This document shows, in pieces, positions 7,418 to 14,568 of a stretch of DNA of 32,112 bases. The notes beneath the pieces were generated by a model, which did not search any database, was not told the DNA's origin, and saw nothing but the letters and a program-made list of their open reading frames with translations. The position numbers and the translations under genes were made by a program. The DNA is taken from assembly GCA_034437795.1 (NCBI GenBank), contig DAOTTI010000284.1:1-32112 (forward strand), in the 5' to 3' direction. Source of the DNA: DAOTTI01 sp034437795. Lineage in GTDB: Bacteria; Chloroflexota; UBA11872; UBA12225. Every line of letters starts with the position of its first letter. Position 1 is the first letter of the stretch.

Positions 7418-9943
7418 CTACATCCGGCGGCTGAACCGGCTGAGATCCAGCTGCGTCCTGTCCGGCGGCAGGCTCCGGAAGTACTCCACCGTGGGCCGGT
7501 CGTCGCTGAGCACCGCGCCCTCGCCAGCGTAGGCACGGAGCTCGTCATCCCGCGCCACGAACCAGTGCAGCAGCGCCCCCGCGTCGTGGATGCCGGCCGC
7601 CGCAAGGGCGGCGCGATCCACCCGTGACCTCGCGATGCGCTGCGATAGCGCTGCGCCGTCGAGCACCAGCGGTCGCTTGGAACCGATCAGCAGGTCGCCG
7701 TTCAGCCAGAGCGCGGCGTAGGGAAAGACCTCCAGGAAGCTGCGCAGCATCAGCTGGTGGCGGTGCATCGGGTCCGTATCCAGCCACTGCATCATCAGGC
7801 CGTCATCGTTCAGCGCCGCCGCGGCCAGCCGGTAATACTCCACCGAATAGAGATTGGCCGCGCCGGCGTGGTGGGGCCGGATCACGTCGGCCGTGATCAC
7901 GTCGTAGCGCCGGCCGGAGCGCACTGCGCGCAGCAGGAAGTTACGCCCGTCGTCCACCAGCAGGCGCACGTTGGGCCGGTTCACCACGTCACCATTGACG
8001 TGGGCGAAGAACCGGGCCGCGTCGATGACGTGCGGCACCAGCTCCACCACGTCAACATCCACCCCCGGGTACTCGGCCACGGCGCCCGCCGTCGCGCCAC
8101 CGCCGAGACCGACCACCAGCACCCGCTGCGGCCCGGGGTGCAGGAGCATGGGGAAGTGCCCCAGCAGGCGGTGCAGGCGCACCGGCCCCTCGGCGTCGTG
8201 GGCCTGAGGCCGGCTATTCAGGTACATCATTCGCCCCGCCGGCTGCGGCAGGTCCACCACTGTGACCGTGGCCTCCGCGTCCTCGGCATACCACACCAGC
8301 GCCCCGCCGGTCACGCTCCCCGGCAGCAGGCGCGCCCGCAGGTCGGGCGAAAGCCAGGCCAGCCCCACCAGCGCGCCCGCGCCGGCCAGCCCCAGGAGAG
8401 ACCGCACCCACCAGGCCGGCCGGCGCAGGATGGCCAGCACCAGCAGGCCCAGCAGCAGGTTCAGCGCCGCCAGCGCCACCAGCGTCTTCTGGGCGCCCAG
8501 GTGCGGGATCAGCAGAAAGCCGGCCACGTACGACCCAAAGATGGCCCCGCAGACGTTGGCCGCGTAGATCGTGCCGATCTGGCTGCCGGCGCGCGCCGGG
8601 AACGTCGCGTACAGGCGCGCCGCTACGGGGAAGGCCACGCCCATGATGAAGGCCGGCGGGAAGATGGTGGCCACCGAAACGGCCAGGGCCACCTGATCCT
8701 CCACCATCAGCGGCCCGCCGATGCTGGTGGCCCGTACCCACGCGCCCAAGTCGTGCAGCCTACTAAAGGCCCAGATGCCGGCCACCACCGAGAGCCCCAG
8801 CAGCGCCTCCAGGATCGCGAACACCAGGCCCCAGTTGCGACGCCGCGAGAGCAGGGGGCTCGCCGCCGCGCTGCCGGCGGCAATGCCGGCCAGCACCGTC
8901 GCCAGCATGATGGTGAAGGGGTAGGTCGTGCCGTCGAAGAAGAGCGAGAGCAGCCGTGTCCACACCACCTCATAGGCCAGGGCGCAGAAGCCGGAGAGGG
9001 CGTAGGCCCACGCCACCACCCCCTGGAGATACCGCGGCGCCGCCGGTTCAGCCCCAGCCGCCCCCCGCTCGCTCGCCCCAGGGAGGTTGCCAGGTTCGCC
9101 GGCCGGCCGAGGGCCTGGCACGCGCCCAGGGCCGGGGAGATGCTCAGGCTCGCTGCTGGTCCGCAGGCCCTGGCCAGCGTCCTGCCGGCTGAGGCCCATG
9201 TCGCCAGCGGGCGCCCCGGCGTCCGGCGGAGCGCCGGACGGCCGCACCAGCGCCGCCAGCGCCACCGCCACGCCCGCCGCCGCGAAGTTGCCCGTCGCCG
9301 CCACCGTCGCCGTCGCCTGCAGCCCGTAGGTACCGATCAGGACGAAGCCCGCCGCCAGGGTGCCGAGGATGGCGCCGCAGGTGTTGGCGGCGTAGAGCAG
9401 CCCCACGTCGCGGTGCAGGCGCGTCGAGCGGAGCAGTGATGACCGCACCACCACAGGCAAGGTCCCGCCCATCAGCGTGGTGGGCACGAGCACGATGGTG
9501 AAGGCCAGCGCCAGGCGCACGGCCCGGCCCTGCCAGACCGGCTCGACGCTCGCCGCGTCCGTCCACGGCAGCCACTCGTAAACGCCCGGCAGCGCACCGA
9601 ACGCCCGCGGGGTCAGCAGGCCGAGCGCCCCGATGCCCAGCTCGATGGCGCCGTAGAGGAGCAGGGGCTGCCGCACCCGGTCCGCCACCCGCCCCGCGAC
9701 GTAGCTGCCCAGCGCCAGCCCGGCCATGAAGCCGGCCAGCACGGTGGTCACGGCTGCCGTCGTCACGCCGAAGGTCAGGCTCAGGATCCGCACCCAGAGC
9801 ACCTGGTAGATCAGCCCGCTCGCGCCTGAGAGGAAGACGGGCAGCACCAGCGCCGCTACCAGCCAGCTCCAGGCGAAGACCCCGCCATGGCCGGCTACCC
9901 GTGCGCCACCGGCCCGAACCGCCACACGGCTCGCCACACTCAT
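7418..9943 (-). CDS. Membrane protein fused to a spermidine-synthase-like domain
   Basis: The protein is about 841 residues from the ATG at 9943; an in-frame ATG at 9976 adds 11. The first ~240 residues are several transmembrane helices beginning LVLPVFLSGASGLIYQVLWVRIL, the usual start of membrane-anchored spermidine-synthase-like proteins. A low-complexity Pro/Gly/Glu-rich linker (codons near 9040-9210) separates these from a second membrane block. The last ~250 residues form an S-adenosylmethionine-type Rossmann domain: VLVVGLGGGATAGA, the acidic VELVP strand end, VDDGRNFL, and DVITADVIRPHHAG followed by ANLYSVEYY. This resembles spermidine synthase but is fused to membrane helices; such proteins are mostly uncharacterised, so polyamine synthesis is not assured. 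GGAG lies ~10 bases upstream of 9943. Confidence 0.82.
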   Translation of the reverse strand: MSVASRVAVRAGGARVAGHGGVFAWSWLVAALVLPVFLSGASGLIYQVLWVRILSLTFGVTTAAVTTVLAGFMAGLALGSYVAGRVADRVRQPLLLYGAIELGIGALGLLTPRAFGALPGVYEWLPWTDAASVEPVWQGRAVRLALAFTIVLVPTTLMGGTLPVVVRSSLLRSTRLHRDVGLLYAANTCGAILGTLAAGFVLIGTYGLQATATVAATGNFAAAGVAVALAALVRPSGAPPDAGAPAGDMGLSRQDAGQGLRTSSEPEHLPGPGRVPGPRPAGEPGNLPGASERGAAGAEPAAPRYLQGVVAWAYALSGFCALAYEVVWTRLLSLFFDGTTYPFTIMLATVLAGIAAGSAAASPLLSRRRNWGLVFAILEALLGLSVVAGIWAFSRLHDLGAWVRATSIGGPLMVEDQVALAVSVATIFPPAFIMGVAFPVAARLYATFPARAGSQIGTIYAANVCGAIFGSYVAGFLLIPHLGAQKTLVALAALNLLLGLLVLAILRRPAWWVRSLLGLAGAGALVGLAWLSPDLRARLLPGSVTGGALVWYAEDAEATVTVVDLPQPAGRMMYLNSRPQAHDAEGPVRLHRLLGHFPMLLHPGPQRVLVVGLGGGATAGAVAEYPGVDVDVVELVPHVIDAARFFAHVNGDVVNRPNVRLLVDDGRNFLLRAVRSGRRYDVITADVIRPHHAGAANLYSVEYYRLAAAALNDDGLMMQWLDTDPMHRHQLMLRSFLEVFPYAALWLNGDLLIGSKRPLVLDGAALSQRIARSRVDRAALAAAGIHDAGALLHWFVARDDELRAYAGEGAVLSDDRPTVEYFRSLPPDRTQLDLSRFSRRM

Positions 9944-10121
9944 CGACGTCTTGCTCCACCGCCCCGATCCCCGCATGGCACCCCCGGTCCCCCTGTCCCC
10001 GTGCCGTCTCCCTCACTGCGCGCCACGCCGATCGAGGCAGCGCCATCGTACACTACGCCGGGCCCCCTTGCACCCTCCGATGCCCGGCGGGTGCAACCAG
10101 CTATCCCGAACGCGGCACTAT

Positions 10122-10210
10122 TGCGTCCCCTGTCCCAGAGGGAGAGGGATAGGGTGAGGGCTCAACTACTGATGCGCCACTGCGTCCCCTCTCCCGTTGG
10201 GTGAGGGCTC
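10122..10210. repeat. Two dispersed palindromic repeat copies
   Basis: Copy one (10122-10162) reads CCCCTGTCCC, a short loop, GGGAGAGGGATAGGGTGAGGG. Copy two (10181-10210) is a shorter CCCCTCTCCCGTTGGGTGAGGG. In addition TGCGCCACTGC(G/A) followed by CCCTCTCCC occurs at 10173 and again at 10220, a 47-bp-period direct repeat. The same GAGAGGG-TAGGGTGAGGG tail recurs near 29270. Confidence 0.6.
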
Positions 10211-10383
10211 CACCAAAAGTGCGCCACTGCACTCCCTCTCCCTGTGCTCCTCCCGCCCCCGGCCGGCCCCCCTCGCCGCTCGCTACTCACTACTACCTCC
10301 TCTCGTCTCCGGCGGGCACCCTGGGCCAAACTGAGGGCTCAACTAGTCGCGAACCCTGGTGACACCCGGACCAAGGCCATGGA

Positions 10384-10460
10384 GGTTACAGGTGGGCCAC
10401 CACATTGCAACCCGCAGGGCCGAGGATGTAACCAGATCGAGACGGCCGGCGAAACCGGCC
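10384..10460 (+). other. Candidate structured 5' leader
   Basis: GGTTAC (10384-10389) pairs with GTAACC (10428-10433), enclosing a small GGTG/CACC hairpin. A separate perfect hairpin GGCCGG-CGAAA-CCGGCC follows at 10444-10460, about 36 bases before the glycosidase-like gene. I could not match this to a riboswitch class. Confidence 0.3.
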
Positions 10461-10496
10461 TGAAACCGCCGGGTCGTAGGCTTTCCGCTGAAGCGC

Positions 10497-11855
10497 ATGC
10501 CACGACCCACCACGGTGTACTACGCCATCGCGGCAGGCGCGCTCGCTTTCCTCTCACTTGGCGCCTATCCTGGGGCCACCGGCGTTGCGCCAGAGCCGGC
10601 CGCCATCAGCCGTGGCGCCGCCTCGGACCTGCAGGTAAGCAGCGGCTCCGATGCCGCCGTACCCCCCATGGAGATCCAGCCGAAGCCGGGCTTCCAGCCC
10701 GCCGGCGCGCTGCGCGACGCCCTCGACGCCGTGGCCGGCCTCGGCGCCGCGTTCGTCGCTAGCCAGCTTCCGGATCTCATTGGGCACCTGGGACTGCCGG
10801 CCCGCATGGAGCCGGCCGCTGCCCAGCCGCCGGCCAATCCTGCGACCTACGACGCGGCTGCGGCTGAGGCCGCCCTCCTCGTGCGGGCGGTGAGCCCGGC
10901 TCTGACCGCCACACTCGCCGGCACGGAGATCGGCTTCCGCCTGCGGGAGCTGCCGCTCAGCCGCTTGCCGGGCCAGGTCGACTCCAACAGCCCCGCCTAC
11001 TGGGATGGCGGCCAACTGATTGTCTTCAGCTCTGCCGAGCGCCCCATGCGCAGCAGCGGCCCATCCCTGGATGCCCTGGGCAATCTCACTGGCGTGGCCT
11101 GTCTCGGCTGCGAACGGCCCGGCGGGCGCTGGCTGGAGGCGGTGTGGCCGGATCCCGCCTCCGGCGTCCTCTACGGCTGGTACCACTTCGAGCCCAGCGA
11201 CCTCCCCTGCGACACCGCGCCCATCATCGGCGCCGCCATCTCGTACGACGGCGGCCGCACCTGGCACGACCAGGGACCGGTGCTTGAGAGCGGTTACCCT
11301 ATCGACTGCGACTACCGCAACGGCTTCTTCGTCGGGGGCCACGGCGACTTCCACGTCATCCTGGACGCGGAGCAGCGCTACTTCTACTTCCTGTTCTCCA
11401 ACTATGGCGGCCCGACCAGCGAGCAGGGGATTGGCATCGCCCGCAGCGCCTTCGCCGACCGCGGGCAGCCGGGGACCGTGTTCAAGTACTACCAGGACGC
11501 ATGGACGGAGCCCGGCCTGGGCGGGCGCGTCACCCCGCTCTTCCCCACCGCCACCGGCTGGAAGGGCCCGCACGTCGAGGCCTTCTGGGGCCCCAGCGTC
11601 CACTGGAACGACCACCTGCAGGCCTACGTGGCCCTGCTCAACCACACCGACGGCGAGCAGTGGGCGCAGGAAGGGGTGTACCTCGCCCTGAGCCGGGACC
11701 TGCTCCACTGGAGCGAGCCCCAGAAGATCCTGGACAGCGAGATCTGGTATCCCCAGGTGATCGGCCTGGGGCCGGGTGGCACCGATACCCGCGCCGGCCA
11801 GTCGGCTCGCCTCTACGTCGGCGGTATCTCCATCTACGCCATCGAGTTCGAGTAG
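10497..11855 (+). CDS. Secreted beta-propeller glycosidase-like protein (GH43/GH32-type fold)
   Basis: The 452-residue product has an N-terminal hydrophobic segment (about residues 7-28) that can serve as signal peptide or anchor, then an alanine-rich helical region to about residue 150. From there the sequence shows repeated short motifs of five-bladed propeller glycosidases: VDSNSPAYWDGGQLIVFSS, WLEAVWPDPASGVLYGWYHFEP, AAISYDGGRTWHDQGPVL, YFYFLFSNYGG, and ALSRDLLHWSEPQKIL near the end. Catalytic acids cannot be assigned without alignment. Cysteines around LGCERP, LPCDTAP and IDCDYR could form disulfides, which fits export. It is convergent with the LacI gene. It may hydrolyse or merely bind a glycan. 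Confidence 0.7.
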   Translation: MPRPTTVYYAIAAGALAFLSLGAYPGATGVAPEPAAISRGAASDLQVSSGSDAAVPPMEIQPKPGFQPAGALRDALDAVAGLGAAFVASQLPDLIGHLGLPARMEPAAAQPPANPATYDAAAAEAALLVRAVSPALTATLAGTEIGFRLRELPLSRLPGQVDSNSPAYWDGGQLIVFSSAERPMRSSGPSLDALGNLTGVACLGCERPGGRWLEAVWPDPASGVLYGWYHFEPSDLPCDTAPIIGAAISYDGGRTWHDQGPVLESGYPIDCDYRNGFFVGGHGDFHVILDAEQRYFYFLFSNYGGPTSEQGIGIARSAFADRGQPGTVFKYYQDAWTEPGLGGRVTPLFPTATGWKGPHVEAFWGPSVHWNDHLQAYVALLNHTDGEQWAQEGVYLALSRDLLHWSEPQKILDSEIWYPQVIGLGPGGTDTRAGQSARLYVGGISIYAIEFE

Positions 11856-11964
11856 ACCGGCGGTCGCCGTCGCTGGCCCGCTGCCGGAGCCGGAGCCGGA
11901 GGCGCGCATGGCGCCCCGCCGCAGCCCGCACGACAACAAGTGCAGGTCGTGGCTCGATTGCACA

Positions 11965-13062
11965 TCAGGGGGCCGGAGTTGCCTGTGCCGCGGTCGAGCT
12001 CTCCCTGACGACCAGAGTGCATGGCAGACGCACGACGTGGTGCGCCTTGTGCATCTCGACGGGTCTGTTGCTGGCACCGGCGCCGCGGGCGAGGGCGCCG
12101 TCAAACAGCAGCCGGCACGCCTGCCGGCCGCACTCGTACGTCGGGACAGCGATGGTGGTGAGCCGCGGGCGGGCCAGGCTGCTGACCAGGTGATTGTCGA
12201 AGCCCACGACCGCGACGTCGTCCGGCACACGGCGGCCGGCTTGCTGCAGCGCGTGAAGCGCACCTAGCGCAATGAAGTCGTTGGCCGCGATGACGGCATC
12301 GATCGACGGGTCGGACGCGAGCAGTTCATTCATCCCGCGCCAGCCGAACTCCTCGGTCCACGGGCCGCTGCGCTCGTGGGAGCCATCAACCGGCATGCCC
12401 GCCGCTTCCAAGGCCACACGCGCCGCCGCCGCGCGCACGAGCGCGGTGCCGCTGGCTGATGGACCGCACAGCAAGCCGAAGCGGCGCCGGCCGCCGCTGA
12501 CCAGATGCCGCACGGCAAGCGCCGCCCCCTGTGCGTCGTCAATCAGTACCGCCGGGGCGTCCAGGTCCTCCGGCTGGCAGAAGGTGTACACGTGCGGCAC
12601 GTCCCAGCACGCAAGATGCGGCCGGATCGACGGCGCGGCCCCGGCCCCGACGAAGAGCAGACCTTCGACTTGGCGCCGCCGGAGCTCCGCCACACACTCA
12701 GCAGTGCGGTTGGTGCTGCGATCGGTCAGCAGCACCAGCGAGGCCATCCCTGCCTCCGCCGCGACGTCAAGGATCCCCGAGACCGTCTCCGCCACCCATT
12801 GGTATGCCAGCGGGCGCTCGGTGACGATGCCGATGGTGCGTGACCGCCGGCTGCGCATCGTCTGCGCGGCCAGGCTCGGCTCGTAGCCCAGGGCGCGCGC
12901 CACCGCGCGCACCCGCTCCCGCGTGCGCGGACTAACGTCGGGGGCGTTGTTAAGCGCCTTGGATACTGTAGCTGGACTCACCCCGGCCTGCTCGGCCACC
13001 GTTCGCAGCGAGGTGCGTGACGGTCCGATATCGATTTCCGTCTGGCGTGCCACGTCCGCCAT
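11965..13062 (-). CDS. LacI-family transcriptional repressor
   Basis: The 365-residue frame has the classic LacI layout. The helix-turn-helix is at residues 18-40 (LRTVAEQAGVSPATVSKALN) with the hinge-helix region near 50-65 (LGYEPSLAAQTMRS). A periplasmic-binding-protein-like effector domain follows, with IGIVTERPLAYQWV at its start and ELLASDPSIDAVIAANDFIALGAL and DVAVVGFDN later. It likely controls the divergent SBP3-GH36 operon in response to a galactoside-type sugar (inference from context). The ATG at 13062 has no ribosome-binding site and overlaps a good -10, CATAAT, so the true start may be the in-frame GTG at 13053 on a leaderless mRNA. A matching operator lies inside its own first codons. 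Confidence 0.93.
   Translation of the reverse strand: MADVARQTEIDIGPSRTSLRTVAEQAGVSPATVSKALNNAPDVSPRTRERVRAVARALGYEPSLAAQTMRSRRSRTIGIVTERPLAYQWVAETVSGILDVAAEAGMASLVLLTDRSTNRTAECVAELRRRQVEGLLFVGAGAAPSIRPHLACWDVPHVYTFCQPEDLDAPAVLIDDAQGAALAVRHLVSGGRRRFGLLCGPSASGTALVRAAAARVALEAAGMPVDGSHERSGPWTEEFGWRGMNELLASDPSIDAVIAANDFIALGALHALQQAGRRVPDDVAVVGFDNHLVSSLARPRLTTIAVPTYECGRQACRLLFDGALARGAGASNRPVEMHKAHHVVRLPCTLVVRESSTAAQATPAP
13026..13039. promoter_or_regulatory. LacI operator, copy inside the lacI-type gene
   Basis: Read on the reverse strand the site is GGAAATCGATATCG, sharing the 13-mer GAAATCGATATCG with the site in the SBP3 promoter. It is an imperfect palindrome centred on CG, as in LacI-family operators. 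It would lie about 15-28 bases downstream of the regulator's predicted transcription start, suiting autoregulation. Confidence 0.6.
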
Positions 13063-13090
13063 TATGCCCAGATCACATCCGTTCCGTCAA
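13061..13090 (-). promoter_or_regulatory. Promoter of the LacI-type regulator
   Basis: On the reverse strand, TTGACG (13085-13090) is followed by 18 bases and CATAAT (13061-13066). The -10 overlaps the first possible ATG of the gene, placing the transcription start near 13054, next to the in-frame GTG at 13053. Confidence 0.6.
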
Positions 13091-13143
13091 GCGCCGTGAC
13101 CAGGTGTTTCCACGGAAGCACTCCGGTCTACTCGTCGGTTGCC

Positions 13144-13172
13144 TTGACACCGCCGTTAGTGCTCAATACAAT
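13144..13172 (+). promoter_or_regulatory. Sigma-70-type promoter of the SBP3-GH36 operon
   Basis: TTGACA (13144-13149), a 17-base spacer and TACAAT (13167-13172) form a near-consensus promoter. Transcription should begin near 13179, inside the operator that follows, so repressor binding would block initiation. Confidence 0.8.
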
Positions 13173-13175
13173 GGG

Positions 13176-13192
13176 CGAAATCGATATCGATA
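13176..13192. promoter_or_regulatory. LacI operator at the SBP3 transcription start
   Basis: CGAAATC|GATATCG (13176-13189) is a 14-bp palindrome with one mismatched pair, centred on CG. It overlaps a perfect palindrome ATCGATATCGAT (13180-13191). It sits at about -3 to +13 of the promoter above and matches the site at 13026-13039 in inverted orientation, with centres 150 bp apart. Confidence 0.7.
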
Positions 13193-13224
13193 CCGAGGAC
13201 TGAAGACCAAGGAGAACCAGGGAC

Positions 13225-14568
13225 ATGACCAGGGCCTACGTCTTACGCCGCCGCCTGCTTGGCGCCGGGCTGTCGGCGGTACCGGCTGTAGCCGCGCTCG
13301 CGGCGTGCGCACCGCGTGACACGGGACGCGGCGCTGGTGGCCCGTCCCAGCCCGGCCCCACCACGCTCGTCTTCCTGACTCGGGCGTCAGAGAACCACCG
13401 CCAGATCTTCGATCGCTTAGCCCAGGAGTTCCAGAAGGTCCAGCCGAATATGACGGTGAACCAGGAGTTCGTGCCGGGTGGGACGCCGGCATTTCTCGAG
13501 AAGGAGACGACCCTGGTCGCCGCCGGCCAGCAGGCGGATGTGGTCTTTAACGAGGCCATCCGCTGGCGCGAAGCCGCCGCCAAAGGTCTCTACGAAGTGC
13601 TCGATCCCTACCTGGTGAAGGAGAAGCAACTCCTGGCCGACGTCTTTCCCTACTTCGTCGATATTGGAAAGTGGCAGGGCAAGAACTATGCGACGCCCAT
13701 CGATCCCTCGATGTACGTAATGATCTACAACCTCCGCATGTGGCAATCGGCCGGCGTGCCGCCGCCGGACCCCAAGCAGCCGCTGACGTGGCAGGAGTTC
13801 ACCGATCGCAGCCGGCGGCTCACCAAAGAACAGGATGGGAAGTTCACCCAGTTCGGCTACGACGGCGCGAACGTTCACGATGTGCTGCTGCTCTTCCAGC
13901 AGGCCAGCGGCAAGACCCCGTTTAACGCCGACTTCAGCCGCTGGAACCTCGATCAAGGTGAGGCGATCACCCAGATCCAGTTCCTGGCTGATATGCGCCG
14001 CAGCCACAAGGCCGCCAGTTGGCCGGCCGCACCCACCGATGGACCCGTTACCTGGGAAAATGGCAGGGTGGGCACCACGATTCGCGGCGTCTGGGGGGCG
14101 GGCACTTGGCGCCGCCAGCTCCCTGATGAGTGGGATTGGGCACCCTATCCCCAGCTCGCCGGCAAGAAGCGTCTCACCGCCGGCCGCGGTTCGGGTCTCT
14201 CCATGGGCAGCCACACCAAGCACAAGGCGGCCACGTGGGAGTTCATGAAGTGGACACTCGGCGTGCCCGCGCAAGAGATCTACCTCTCCATGGGCGCCAG
14301 CCAGCCGCTCACCAAGTCCATGGCTACTAACCCCGCCTGGACCCAGCCTACCCCACCCAAGAACAAGCAAGTGGTGCTCGATGAGATGCAGTACGGCGTT
14401 GCGCCCTGGTTCTTCGCCGGAGCCGCGCGCTTCCTCACGCTCTTTGAGCCGGCGCTGGCCTCCGTCTGGAATGGCGAGAAGACCGCTCACCAGATGATCA
14501 CCGAGCTTACTCCGCAGGTCACGCAGCTCCTTGCCCAGCTCAAGAGCGAGTTCGGGGGCAGGATCTAA
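13225..14568 (+). CDS. ABC sugar-transport solute-binding lipoprotein (SBP3), alpha-galactoside candidate
   Basis: The 447-residue protein has an arginine-rich Tat-like signal (LRRRLLGAGLS) and a lipobox (LAAC). The body is SBP_bac_1-like: TTLVFLTRASENHRQIF, FQKVQPNMTVNQEF, YATPIDPSMYVMIYNLRMW. AAGGAG at 13209-13214 precedes the ATG. Its stop codon overlaps the start of the GH36 gene by one base (TAATG), indicating an operon with translational coupling. With a near-consensus promoter, an overlapping LacI operator and the divergent regulator gene, this is a clear sugar-uptake unit whose ligand is probably an alpha-galactoside such as melibiose or raffinose (inference from the enzyme). The permease genes that would normally follow are absent. 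Confidence 0.92.
   Translation: MTRAYVLRRRLLGAGLSAVPAVAALAACAPRDTGRGAGGPSQPGPTTLVFLTRASENHRQIFDRLAQEFQKVQPNMTVNQEFVPGGTPAFLEKETTLVAAGQQADVVFNEAIRWREAAAKGLYEVLDPYLVKEKQLLADVFPYFVDIGKWQGKNYATPIDPSMYVMIYNLRMWQSAGVPPPDPKQPLTWQEFTDRSRRLTKEQDGKFTQFGYDGANVHDVLLLFQQASGKTPFNADFSRWNLDQGEAITQIQFLADMRRSHKAASWPAAPTDGPVTWENGRVGTTIRGVWGAGTWRRQLPDEWDWAPYPQLAGKKRLTAGRGSGLSMGSHTKHKAATWEFMKWTLGVPAQEIYLSMGASQPLTKSMATNPAWTQPTPPKNKQVVLDEMQYGVAPWFFAGAARFLTLFEPALASVWNGEKTAHQMITELTPQVTQLLAQLKSEFGGRI

Larger units (their letters stand above)
9977..10496. other. Long intergenic region with repeats
   Basis: This gap of about 520 bases between divergent genes holds no supported coding sequence. It contains copies of the dispersed palindromic repeat (10122-10210) and a possibly structured leader before the next gene (10384-10460). 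Short open frames here are proline/arginine-rich by-products of the repeats. Confidence 0.5.

Noticed and set aside
7757..9439. 560-codon forward-strand open frame
   Set aside because: Antisense of the spermidine-synthase-like fusion gene, rich in His, Arg and Gln as expected for a GC-rich shadow frame.
10384..10490. Possible cyclic-di-GMP (GEMM) riboswitch
   Set aside because: The GAAA-loop hairpin and the following CCGCCGGGTC are faintly similar, but the conserved receptor sequence and the pairing order do not match.
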